Shown here in pieces: positions 32,001 through 43,211 of a stretch of 64,000 bases of DNA. Numbering within the stretch: position 1 is the first letter of the stretch; every line of letters starts with the position of its first letter. Below the pieces are notes generated by a model. The model worked only from the letters and a program-made list of their open reading frames with translations, ran no database searches and was not told the origin of the DNA. Both the position numbers and the translations under genes were made by a program. The stretch is from assembly GCA_932521025.1 (NCBI GenBank), contig OW051473.1:8308001-8372000 (forward strand), read 5' to 3'. This DNA is from Oscheius onirici (lineage: Eukaryota; Nematoda; Chromadorea; Rhabditida; Rhabditidae).

Positions 32001-35000
32001 CTTTATCCACACGTCCAGCTATCTTTTCGAAAAGGGCAACCTCGTTCTCATAGCCAGCGCTTTGAAAACCTAAAAATCACAAAATATTCGAACAGATGGA
32101 TCTTGCTTACCTTTACGAGCAAGAGCAGCAATTCCATCTTGCAACTCGGCTAAAACTCCATCTCTCTGTGCCAGTGGGATAAGATTCATAACTTCTTTAG
32201 AGAACTCTTGGGCATATTTGCAGTTGTTATGTCGATTGTCCCATTCCAGGAGTGTTTTCACATCCGAGTTGTTGTTCAACGTTTGGCTGAGGGCCTAAAA
32301 CGAGCGTATAAACTCAGAAGTAAGTAACCGTTTGAATAGCCTGACAGATGACTTCTCCAATAGCATTATTAGCGTAATCAGCACAAAAGTAGTCGAAAGT
32401 CTTGCTCACGACAACTTTGGAAACTTCCGAAGTTACAGTCTTGGCGGCAGCTTCAAGAGCCAGCTTCCATCCTTCTTGAGTCACACGTTTAGCAATTCCA
32501 GCAGTTCCTGTTAGCACCTGTTGATTGAAGGTTAAAAGAATGGGGATATCTACATACCTTGAAGCCACTTTTTATTCCAGTGGCAGCTCCTTTAACAGCT
32601 TGTTTTATGGCTCCAAAGCCGAATGTTGCAATGGTGATTGCGAGACTAATAGCCTTACGCAAACCGTAACTAGTCCAGTTGAAATTACGCTCAATTAATC
32701 CGTTTTTGATGGCATAAATGGCATCACCGACTCCTTCCTGAAAAGTTTTGTTGTCTAAAGTCTTCTCTAATAGTGAAAAAGCCGACGTGTACCTATTAGT
32801 CGCTGCTGACCTACCTGTAGCAAAGCCCATCCCACAGATGCGGCAGCTCCGATGGTGAAGACTGCAGCCGCACATCCTCCGACTATTTGAAGTACTGCAG
32901 CACCGCTGACGATTGCTATTGCCCACCAGTCCCGAGGCTTAAGCTCGTTGACAGTTAGCAAGATTTTGAATCCATCCTCTTCGAAATCCTTCAGATCGTT
33001 CCGATAGTTCGAAACTTTCTCGCTGCTTGGAAGAGATTCCTCCAAAGATTTGGTAGTGATTTTAATCTAAAAGTTAGATTAATTAGATTACACAAAGCGT
33101 TAATCACTTCTCCTCCTGTGCTGTAAGCCATTCCAAGGGCACCTTTGCGTATTTGTTCAATGTCCTTTTGCATGTCGTTCAATTGTTTCTGTAAGGCATC
33201 CAGCTGCTTTTTAATAGCCTCTTTTCGATCATTTTCATACAATTCCTTCTTGGCAGCAACTTCTTTCTTTAAATACTCAATGTCAGCGTCAGGATTACTG
33301 AAAAATATAAGAGTTATTCTTATACATTTTGCTCAAAACAAACCGCCCAATCATTGTATCGATGTTAGCTTTGATTGTGTCTATAATGACCATTTTCCTT
33401 TCCATCTGCTTTGCCAAAAGTGTTTGAGGCTCTCCCTTGATCATGCTAGCCTGAGTGAGAAGCTCATATTGAAGTCGCTGTTCATCCAGTGCTTTCTTGC
33501 ACTTTGACAAGTCATCAATTGCCTTTTGAAGATGACTTTTTCCTTTGTTGTGGATGTACTTGTCCAAAACCAAAGCAGCCCGGAAATAGTATGCATTGGC
33601 AGCATATGTTGGATCGAGATCAATAGCCTTGTCCAAAATTCCTTCTGCTTCCTTGAATTTTGCTTCTTCCGGATTTGCAGGCATCAGGCACTGCATGTAC
33701 AAAACAGCAGCAGAAGGATTGTCTAGAGGATTATCCGCTTGTTTGAATTCCTTTTTAACCCCATCTTTGGTAATTTCCTCCGTCAAGGCAAGAAATCTTC
33801 CAAAGCGAGCGTTCAAAGCTTGGGCTGATATTTTCTTTTGCTCCTTAGTCTCCAGAGCACCCCGATAGCTTTTGAGAGCTTGTCCACGACAAGAGATGAA
33901 TTCTGCCAGTGCTTCATCTGCCTTTTTTGTCTTGACAAGATCTTTAACCGCATTGGCAACAGCTTTCATTACCCGATCGTCACGCACTTTTTCTAGACAT
34001 GCGATGATGTGACTCTGATACAAAAATCAAAATTTGATACAATGAGCTCTCACCTGTGAAGCATTGTCCGGCTGAACCTTGTCGGCCAGTCGATTTAACA
34101 ATTCAATATCCAAGTGCGCCAAGTTGATCATAAGTTGACTGGTTCCCACTTGTCCCGTTCTTGAAGTTCTTCCAATGTTCTGGCGCTGAACACGATCCGT
34201 TTCTGGGAGAACAGTCAAAACGACGTGAAGACCACCCATCTCCAGGACAGCATCTGAGACCTTGAGATCAGTTCCACGGCCGGCAATGTTTGTGGCTACG
34301 ATGCACTCTCCAGGTCGGACTACCTCGTTGATAGAAACATTCGTGTCACGACTTGTATACAGCTTGACCTTGTGCATGCCGTCCTCGATTTCATTTGAAA
34401 TGGCTGCTGCTATCTTGCTTGCATGATGAATGTACTGGGTAATGACGAGTACAGCACGACCAGCTCGTAATTTTTCTGCTACATTACTTGTGACCATTTC
34501 AAGCCAAAATTTTTCTCCCGGATAGATATACGGTCTGAGCACCAAGTGTCTTCTTTCCATGAAAGGTGGAATGTCCACGAAGTCGACGCCGTAAACTTGC
34601 TTCAAGAACTCTCTGGAAGACTCTCCGCCAATAGTTCCGGTCAATCCGACTATGTTTTCTTTGTAACGCAGAAAGAATGCCACATTAGACAAGAAATTTG
34701 TTGGTAGTGCCTCCGGCTCGATCTCCAAACCATGCTTCATTTGAAGGAACTGGTGCAGGCCGTGACCCCATTGCATGGATGGGTGATGAACGCCAGTATT
34801 AGCAGAGTCGACCACAATTAGCTTCTTGTCACTGCCCATCGTATAATCGAAGTCAATGTCCATGAAGAAGCGAGCTTTCACCGCAGACTCAATCCATTTC
34901 GGGAGCTCATATTCCACAATGGAACGAAGATAGTTTGGAACTTCAAGTCTAGGAAATGGCATTTGTTTGCCATCCGGCTTTTTGTCTCCTTCATCCCATT

Positions 35001-37677
35001 TTTTGTCGCCACCACGTTCAGACTGTGACAACTGAGCAAATCCAAGTATCTTCTTCATCATCACCAAAGTGCCATCTTTGCAGTAATCATAGAGCTGATA
35101 TTCGTGTTCAAAGAAAATACTTTCTTCTCCGGATTGGTAGCTCCATTTTCCTTCTTCTTTTTCCATCTATACTTATTAATCGGATACAAAATCAATAAAG
35201 ATACCTGGTTGTAAATGTTGTTAATTTGCTGCCAAATTACAGCCTGTACTGCAAGGAGGTTGGACATTCCAGGACTTGGGGAGGAGAGTCTGACCGAGTC
35301 ATTTCTTCCATCCAGGAACATGCTATCAACCTTAAGATGAGCGTAAATCATGTTAAAACTTTTAGGTAACCTCATCCACAATAGCTACAGGGAAGCCCCT
35401 TTGGAAGCGAAGTATCATTTCATCGAAATCTTGGCGAAGCACATCCGCTTGGAAGTCTGAAGCAGCACCATATACCACATCGGCAAGGTAGACCTAGTTT
35501 TTTTTCTTAAAAACAACTACGTCTTGACCACCTGTTTTTTGCTTTCACATTCTTCGTACTGTCCAGCATTGGCTGCTTGTGCCTTACGCAATATGGCTTC
35601 TCGATCTCCGCAAAATACGTCGACGGCTCTGTTCTTTGCATTGTGCTCGACTGTGATTCCCAGACTGTTGTAGAAGCCCTGTTCTTAACGTACTAAACGT
35701 TTCTTGTTAAGTCTTACCTTCATCTCATTCCACTGATTTTGAGCCAGTTCACTCGAGCTCGTGATGACATCAACCTGATTGCCCTGGAGGACCTCAAAGA
35801 CGGCTAAAGCCGCAACGATGTGTGTCTTTCCTTCACCAGTCTAAAACACAATGTATTATGAGTCCTCTCCTGAATACTACCTCTTTTTGTAAAATTCTAG
35901 GAGCAGGAACGTCCCGAGCGGAACAGGCAACGATAAGACTCAATATTTGGACTTCTCTCAGTGAAATGTTGAAGAACTTGTTCACGGCAAAAGCAGCAGC
36001 TGCAATCGACTCGAATCTGCTGCTGAAGATCTGTGGACGTTTTATCAAATTCGCGTAAGACTTTTCCCGGACTGTTTTGATCTGAAATTTCTTAATGTTG
36101 ATATGCTTAAATTTTCATTGATTTTGTCTCGATTCTTTCCTTGAGATTCACTAACATTTTCCAGAAAAATATGGAAAGTCCCGTTTCTTCAAACTATCCT
36201 GACGTACCTTGTTAGCCAAGCCTGCAACGTTCACACAATTTCTTTCGATTTCACTGTAATTCTCCTGAAAGCAAGTGCATGCCATCGCCAATTCCTGTTC
36301 TGAAAACCGAGGTTCGTGAGCATCTGGTTCGGTTAACCTGTGATAGCACTTTTTGGATTCATCTGAGCATTTTTGACCACTTTATAAATTGCATCTTCAA
36401 GTAGGAGCTTCTTCTTTTCCCCAAAAACCTGAATATATTTAATTTTGAAGAAATGAATACGGTCATACCTTCTGTACAACTGTTTTTTGAAGTTGTCTCA
36501 CATCTTTCGGCTTAAACTTGAACGGAATGGAACTAAGAACATCAACATCTTGGCCATACTCATAGACGATTCGAAGAGCTGCTAGGAAATTCTGCCGATG
36601 CTCGGCTGTATCCACAGCAAATCTTAGAATTTTCTTAACTTGGTCGAAGCTCCAGCCTGCTTCAATAACGAGAAGATTGACCGTCGCGGCTATTTGTTGA
36701 GCAACAGTGAACGGATCTTCATTGTCAGCAACGTGTAGCCAATTGGCGATAACTTGCTGCAAGACCTGCGAATGGATACCCAGTGCAGCTTGGTCAGATC
36801 CTTTTCCAGCTACGATTCTCTGCCACTGAACGGGAGACAACGCAAACTTCGTCTCTTGAATCATCTCCAAATCAACAAGGAGCATGCACAGATCTTGTTT
36901 AGCTTTTTCCGATTTTTCCAACAAGCAGTCTCGTATGGTGTCCAAGCTTCCTGAAGCCAAAAGATTGGCAGTTCGGTCTTGAATGATATCCATTTTAATT
37001 CCATAATTGTTGGTCCATAAGTTTAGCATTGTTTTCCAAATGGCTCCAGGAAGACTGTTTGACAAGAGATTGAGAAGACTGACACAATTTGGGGCTTGGA
37101 AAAGTACAATGAGACGAGTGATGTCTTGAAGTGAAGCGCACAAACGGCTGGTGTATTGGATGTGAACAAGACGATCCAAAAAACACCCCAGAGTAAAAAT
37201 GGTCCACTAAAAACAAGCAGTGTGACTATTTTTATAAATAAAACTGACCTTCTGTTTGGATTGAAGGAGGTCAATTTCATCTTTTAGCTGATTGATCTCA
37301 AATGAGACAGCATCATTCTCCTCTAGCCCAATCATCTTACAAAGACAGTACAGTGGGATGTGTATCTGTCTAGTAGGCGATTCCAGTAAGTCAAAAAGTT
37401 CTGTGGAAAGAAGAGGATTTTTCTCAATTACTCCCTTGAGATAGGTAGAAGAAGCCAATAGGTGTTCTTCTTGCATCCGTTCACAGACTAAGGGAAGGAG
37501 TGAAGCTAAAAGTTCATTCCCTACTTTTAATTATTAATAATATTGGACTACGACCATGAAAGACCAACAATATTCTGGCGAGGTGAGTAGGTAAAACAAC
37601 AAGACGACCCGGAATTAAAACCAAACCAACAAGCAACCCAACTCACCGTTTTTATCACCAATTATTTCCGGAGGCAT
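29080..37677 (-). CDS. Giant SecA-type ATPase protein with coiled-coil, TPR-like and hydrophobic C-terminal regions (~2,050 aa)
   Basis: More than 20 exons, mostly split by ~35-45 nt introns. Start at 37677 follows an ATTTTTCAG acceptor. Residues 1 to ~480 are helical with no clear family. The SecA motor follows: Walker A TGEGKT (35823-35840), the VYLADVVYGAASDF strand, Walker B VAIVDEVDSMFLDGR, a cross-linking-domain part ending QWGHGLHQFLQMKHGLEI, then VGLTGTIGGESSREF, IVATNIAGRGTDLK and RQNIGRTSRTGQVG. These match bacterial SecA motif by motif, including GLHxxLExK and the helicase arginines. Next come TPR-like helices (NPEEAKFKEAEGILDKAIDL), a coiled coil (about 33120-33280), and glycine-rich hydrophobic stretches (VSGAAVLQIVGGCAAAVFTI). 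Near the end GQYNCLFDAVSS is reminiscent of an OTU protease cysteine block, but this is weak. The last two exons flank a 1.4-kb intron loaded with repeats. The introns exclude a bacterial contaminant. The function in animals is unknown. Confidence 0.85.
29515..29586 (-). repeat. tRNA-like sequence inside an intron of the SecA-like gene
   Basis: Minus strand reads GGATAGTCAAGTGGATAGG (A-box-like), then GAGTTCAATCCC (B-box-like) with tRNA-like spacing and a short GGG/CCC acceptor-like pairing. Arms are imperfect, so it is a tRNA-derived element or pseudogene rather than a functional tRNA. Confidence 0.5.
29706..29956. mobile_element. 251-bp palindromic MITE with C/G homopolymer arms
   Basis: The ends TACCGTAAAACTTCTATTAG and CTAATAGAGGTTTTACGGTA are inverted repeats. 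Each is followed inward by a C10 or G14 tract and by TTTCGAAAAATACGCAATTA or its complement. The loop (about 29780-29880) is AT-rich. No coding sequence. It sits in the last large intron of the SecA-like gene. Confidence 0.82.
30165..30450 (-). repeat. Dispersed repeat B, copy 2
   Basis: On the minus strand this reads CCGGTTGATCTGTATAAG, then degenerate GATC(A/G)GAAGGGA units and AGCCGGCTGGTCAT, collinear with 7985-8190. It lies in the same large intron. Confidence 0.6.
30493..30560 (-). repeat. tRNA-like module, third location
   Basis: Minus strand: TTTTGGTGTATTGTTAAGTC (A-box-like) ... ACGACCCGGGTTCGATTCCC (B box), the same module as in the inner foldback element and at 61488-61555. The preceding plus-strand CAAAACATTTTAGCAAAAA also recurs before the 61488 copy. 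Confidence 0.55.
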
Positions 37678-39220
37678 GGCGGAATTGTCAGGTTCTTTGA
37701 ACTGAAAAATTGAAAGAACTACAAGGAAAATGGGAAAAAATGTTTGCTTATGTTTTGGCTTACGAATAAACTGAAGTTGAGGTTACAGGAACTTTTGTAA
37801 CGATGAAGTAAAACAGCGGAATAGAATTCAAAGCAAAACTATGCTGCTTTTTTAACGAGGCAGAGGGCAGACTGTGGAGATACCTTTCACGTCAACCAGG
37901 CGGTGAGAAAAGTGTTTTATTTTTCAAACCAAGGTTCACAAACAATAAGCCCACGCACAGGAAGAATGAAATGTAACAGAAATGGTAATTTAATTGGTAA
38001 AAGTCTGACTCAGAATAAATAGTAATTTGAAACTGGACGATTTTTTACTGCAAACATCACGAATTAGGAAAAGAAAGAAATGGTGATTGTTATCTAGAGC
38101 TAGATGCTTCCTCCAAAGAGGCGGAAAGTAGTGTAAAGATAAGAGCGTCGCTGTTTAGAAATTCAAAAAAAATGAAGATGATGCAACTTAAGAGATGAGA
38201 ATCAAGCCAATAACAATATAGGTAAGTCATTCATTCTTATTTAGATTTGCGTGAGATCACATTGTAATTTGTTTTTCAGCTCTCCGAAAAAACGGTCTAT
38301 CCATTTCGAAAACAAACATGAGAAGAACACAGTTAAAATCGTTTGTTGTTCGCTCAAAACATCTAAAGGCTATAAAAGACAGGCTGAGAAACATTTTGCT
38401 GAGTTGGGAATTATCAGCCCATAGATAAGACCGGAATTTGTTGGAGAGGTCTAACCTTTCGCCCTACAGTGAAGATGATGAATTGAAAAACTTGAATAGC
38501 GAGACGTATATTGCGGTATGGGTCAACACAGAAGAGAGTACACCGACGAAGAAATAGAGGAGAGCGGTTGTTGTTTTTGTCGAGCGGTGTGGTGAGAAAA
38601 GTAACCCTGTGTCGAAATGTCGAAAAACGGTCAAATAGAAAGGGGATCAAAGAGTTCGATTCCGAAAAGACTTTACTTCTAAATGTACAGAAAACGTGAT
38701 TGGTTCTCCGGAAAAAAAGGTTATTCAAGTGTGTGAATGTGTTTTCTTATTGTAAAGCATGGTCCCGAAAAATTTCCCATCGCGCTCGACTAGAATTGGT
38801 CGTGGGAACTTGGATTCAGGTTCTGCCCAAATGAGTCTTCTACGTCCCTTGTCGTGAGCTTCGCGAAAGCTTCTCTCGTCTCTTCTTTCCATTCGAGCGG
38901 CAGCAATCTCACAACTGTTTAGCCAGCCAGGTTTTTTACATTGGCCACATCATTGAGGGCAGGGAGATCATTCAGGGAATTTCCGGGGGTCGATTATCTC
39001 TACAAGCAATCGTGACCCGATCTCATTAGTCTGAGGGGTACCTGAAATACTACACGCACTGACATTTAACGCGCTGTAAAATATATTGGTTCAGATGTAC
39101 AGCTTTCATACCACATGATCAACTACGGGAAAAATTCTAAAATTTCGGTGGATGGTCGTTTCGAAAAGAATAATGTATTAGCTAAAAGTTTATTTCCTCA
39201 ATTTGCTGAATTGTTTTCAA
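37678..39220. other. Gap upstream of the SecA-like operon
   Basis: No gene seen. It should contain the operon promoter. Short open frames at 38414-38728 have no support. Confidence 0.4.
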
Positions 39221-40065
39221 TTAGTTCTTCGAGATGGACACAAAATGATCGTTTATGGCCTTCAGGTGGGTATCAATACGAGAGAAGATACGGTGCATGT
39301 CGTCCATTCGCTGTTTAGTCAATTCTCTTTGATCGACCACGTCGTTGATCCGGGCGAATAGATTGTTGTTTGTCATCAGTCTCCGTTGAACTTCAACTAA
39401 CTGTTCTTGGAATAGGGAGCGTTCTTGGTCGCCTCTCTGTGCTAAAATAGTAATTAGTTAAAAATTGGAACAATAGAATACCTCCAATGCGATTTCGGTT
39501 GTTTGCATCTTGACTGTCTCCAAATCTGCCCTGATCCTAAAAGATGAGCCCTTTTCAATGTTTTCTTTCAATCCCCACCTGAGACTGAAAGAGCCCAGGA
39601 GGAGAGGCCAAGGGACTTCTGCCCTGTGGCTGCCCAAAGCCGGGAGGCGCATGGAATCTGGTCTGGTCTGGCATTCCAAATCCTGGAGAGGCGGAAGAGT
39701 TCGAACGAGAGAAAGCATATCCTAAACTTTCGTTTTTTGTACAGTGCACAGCTCGTCTGTCCTTTAATTTTCCCTCTCGTTCGCTGTCTCCGTCTCTTTC
39801 TCTGTAGCATTTATCCCACCAACCTTGTCTGCAATCCTCGTAGTTCTTCTGGATGCTTCCTCCGTTCTCACCGTTACTCCAGACGTTATGATCTAAACGA
39901 TAGGTATCTCACTTTCGTTTAGTCTATCCGATAATTTCAAGTAATGCCTCTTTTTTGCCTGCAAGTCTGCCCCTCTTAACCTACTTTGGTCTCGGTCCTC
40001 TCCTCTATGGTTGTTCCGGAAATTTCCACGGTTCTCTTCAGGCGCATGGTTCCAAATGTTTTGTC
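39221..40065 (-). CDS. Coiled-coil protein related to the gene at 41819-42920; 5' end uncertain
   Basis: Five exons are phase-consistent (39985-40065, 39579-39892, 39482-39536, 39221-39441). The middle is rich in Gly, Asn, Gln and Pro (FHAPPGFGQPQGRSPLASPP). The C-terminal 70 residues (LMTNNNLFARINDVVDQREL, DTHLKAINDHFVSISKN) align with the C-terminus of the secreted coiled-coil protein at 41819-42920 (LAANNSLLARINALINRGDI, HPHMQVINDNLSTIEQL). An exon at 40382-40471 (FGPVADVTSFGKGYRTVEDL) and an ATG at about 40733 (MSDNPEKLCVRQL) lie upstream. The first of these joins only in another phase, so these may belong to a separate gene or the model has an error. The third exon pair is open in two frames. 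Confidence 0.5.
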
Positions 40066-40381
40066 CTAAACAGCATCGATTATCTATTGTATTGAAAAAA
40101 AAATGATGAGAAAATAGCTTCAAACAGCCGAAATTTTCTTTTATTCATGAAAATTGAGTTTGTTCTTAACTGATTTTTTATCTTTTTCTGTAATGAAACG
40201 TTCAACATGGGTACCTATTTTTTTTTTCAGTAAAATGCCCAAGAAAAAGGAAAATTTTGCTGAAAAACGATTATTTGGACGCTTTTCTGATTACAAGAAA
40301 TTGAATTGGCGCGGAAGACACTGTAGAATCTTCCCATCCATTGCCACTGCTGCATTATCACTTTAAATTAGAAGAACTCAC

Positions 40382-40735
40382 CTTTATGAAGACATCAGGG
40401 TGAGCGTCCAGGAGATCCTCCACTGTTCGGTAGCCCTTTCCGAAACTGGTCACGTCGGCGACGGGTCCGAAGACCACTCTGGAAAAGGGTTTAAACCGAC
40501 TGAACTTTCGAACTGTCCTCTTCCTTCATAGGTAATTTGTATGTCACTGTATGCTTCTTGGTTTCCTCCTTCTGTTTATCCTTGGTCACCTGCCCCATCT
40601 CTCTCTTGTTTTTCTTTGGGTGTCTGTCATACATTTTTCATCCCCTCCCCTCTCTTGGCATGTCTCGGCTTCTAAGTTAAAACTCCTACCTTAGCTGCCG
40701 AACACACAGTTTTTCCGGATTATCCGACATATTCA
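40382..40735 (-). CDS. Upstream exons of uncertain attachment
   Basis: Minus-strand ATG at about 40733 begins MSDNPEKLCVRQL and ends in a GTAGGA donor. A later exon encodes VFGPVADVTSFGKGYRTVED and ends at 40382 in a GTGAGT donor. Both look coding, but I could not link them in frame with certainty to each other or to 39221-40065. No family recognised. Confidence 0.35.
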
Positions 40736-41818
40736 AATACGAAGAGCTGAAAGCGAATGATTTGTTTAAAATTTGCAGCTAAAAAATAGGTAATGATACG
40801 ATATGGAATGAAATATTCATAGATTCCAAAATAGAGAAAGCGAGAAAACAAAGATCAAATGTTATTTCCCAAAAAAAGATCGTAAGCGGGACAGAGACCA
40901 TAAAAGAGATCTAAAGTTGGGTGACAATTTAAGCATCTAAGCTTTCATGAAGATTTGTAACGAAAAGAGCTAAAAATATGAAACTGTACCACCGGTTGAA
41001 CGAGACGCAAGTGAGCTCTGGCTAGACAGTTTCGCAATTAGTATTCGGGGCCTTATTGCTGAGATTCTGCGCTTTGGAGAGAGAAACGGACCACACTATT
41101 ACACGACAGTCCCGCACGGTTGAAACAGTTAGAGGAGTGAGATTATTGGCAAATTCACAAAAGAAATGATGATGGATGTTCACCAGCAGTTTTGTCCAAG
41201 ATCCAAACCACTGACATGTGTCAAAAATCTCATGTGTTAGCATGGTAATTAACCACATACTAACGGATAGAGACCGCTGGGCTTTAGAGACATGACGTTA
41301 AACTGTAAGCTCGTGACTGGTCTATGCCACGTTGGTCTGAGCTACGTTAAAATTTGGTCCAATAGAACAATTCAACACAACATATGCTTTCTGTGAGATA
41401 GGAAGAAAACCGGAAATAAAGCAAAAGAAGCAAAAGCTTTTTTCAATTAACTCTGGAGCGGCGTACATGTACCGTCTGTGTCATGCTATAAGACTCTTTG
41501 ATCAAATTGAAATAAAAAAACTATGTCCTTACAAAAATTACAAATATTCTTGAACTCAATGTTCTGGATGATCGGAATTGAGATTTATGAAACAAGACAG
41601 TATATGTATACCTAAAAATTTTTACATCATCTATACCGTAATGATGCTCACTGGTCCTGGTCAAAACCATTCCAGGCAAAGCGACTGACGAAACAAAAAC
41701 TGTCCGACTGCATCACGTGTGTACAGATTGACGAGTTTTCAAACAATATACAATTTCTACATTTGTCAAACGACTTGCTCTTTGCTGTGTATTGCGTAAA
41801 GTAAATGTTGATCATTTA
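40736..41818. other. Gap without a supported gene
   Basis: AT-rich, with no domain-bearing frame; the open frame at 41022-41258 has no support. Confidence 0.4.
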
Positions 41819-42920
41819 TTAACCCGCAATTTGTTGAAATTTGGTCAGTTTACTCTGTTGAGCTAAGTTGAACTGTTGAAGTGCCACCAGGGAATCCTTT
41901 AAAATTGTCATATAGTCTTCTGGAGTCTTCTTTCCAAGTTGTTCGATTGTTGACAGATTATCGTTTATGACCTGCATATGCGGATGAAGACGTCCCAAGT
42001 AGAGTCGCATGTCTACGAGCTGCTGCTTTGAAATATCTCCTCTATTGATAAGAGCATTGATACGAGCCAGCAGACTGTTATTTGCAGCCAGATTACTTTG
42101 AGCTACCGCTAGTTGAGCTTGGAATTGTGTTTGTTGTTGAAGTGTAGCATCTTTCTGGGCTATCAATATTGGTAAGGAAAATAAAATCTTGTACATACCG
42201 GCAACTCGATTGCGATTATTCACCACAGAATTTCGAAGATTTCGACGTTTTGGAACCTCCTTCTTCAAGTGGTCAACCAGGCGAACTATCCACTGTGCTG
42301 GTGCTGAATATCCAACAATCAATTGCGAAAGGTTAATAACTCACGGAACCATCTCCATCTCCTCCGTCTTCTCTTCTTCTTTTTTTCAGCCTCTTGCAAC
42401 TTTCTCGTAGCTTCAGCCAAATCTCGATCGGCCTGAAATTGAAAGGTTCCGTGTTTGATACAGAAAGATACCTGAACCAGATCCCGATCTAGTCGAGCTA
42501 GTTGCTCGTCCACTGCCTTAACATCACCAGATACTTTTGTGATCTGGACGTTCAACTTTTGTATGTTGTTTTCTTCTTCTCCTTTCTCGGCATGGGTTTG
42601 CTGCTGAAGTGACTGGATCTGACCGGCAAGCCCCTCCAAATTGGTTATTTCGCTACCGATGTCCGTCTCCGCTTTTTGGAGCTTGACGTACTTCGTTTGA
42701 AAGTCTGCTGCAGCAGCAGGATCAAAGGTAGTTGCAGCTGTAGCTGTCGCCTCATTCGAAATCTTAAAAAGATTCGTTAAGATTTTTTGGGAAAACTAGT
42801 TACCTCAATCACTTGCTGCGCTCTCGGAGGAATTTTGGCGAAGGCTTGGTCCATTCCTACTAAAAGATCGCCGTTGACTTGCAGTAAAAAGAGTAGGAGC
42901 GGCCATGTCACCCGTATCAT
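41819..42920 (-). CDS. Secreted coiled-coil protein, 313 aa
   Basis: Five exons in phase (42804-42920, 42472-42762, 42345-42432, 42199-42303, 41819-42159; introns 39-41 nt). Residues 1-17 are a signal peptide (MIRVTWPLLLFLLQVNG). The rest is mostly coiled coil: a long one through QSLQQQTHAEKGEEENNIQK and LARLDRDLVQ, a strongly basic stretch KKKKRRRRRWRWF, then a second helical region ending TKFQQIAG. No cysteines in the coil. It is divergently paired with the gene at 43212, and its C-terminal region is shared with 39221-40065. I do not recognise the family. Secretion is a confident inference, the role is not known. Confidence 0.78.
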
Positions 42921-43211
42921 GATATACTGAAAATAGTAAGCAAGCGGTGTGATGACTGGATATCAGACTAGATAGCCGGCTTATATAAACTACTACTGGT
43001 TGGTTACAGCAAACAAAGCTATCAAAACATCCGCAAACTGTTAAACGGTCGCACATGTTTGCTTTCAATATACAAAGACAAACATGACCTCATTTCAGAA
43101 GGCGTCACAGATGGAGTTGACCGGAGACCGACGGTTGCAAAACAACACTCAGCCACTTGGTCAAACAATCATAGTATAAAAGGGCCTTCGGTTAAAGACA
43201 ATACAAGCGCT
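42921..43211. promoter_or_regulatory. Divergent promoter shared by two secreted coiled-coil genes
   Basis: The two start codons are 291 bp apart on opposite strands. TATATAA faces left at 42981-42987 (61 bp before the minus-strand start) and TATAAAAG faces right at 43175-43182 (30 bp before the plus-strand start). Co-regulation is inferred from this arrangement. Confidence 0.65.

Noticed and set aside
29080-37677. SecA gene as bacterial contamination or endosymbiont DNA
   Set aside because: Many short GT-AG introns, repeat-bearing nematode introns and operon-like spacing show it is part of the nematode genome.
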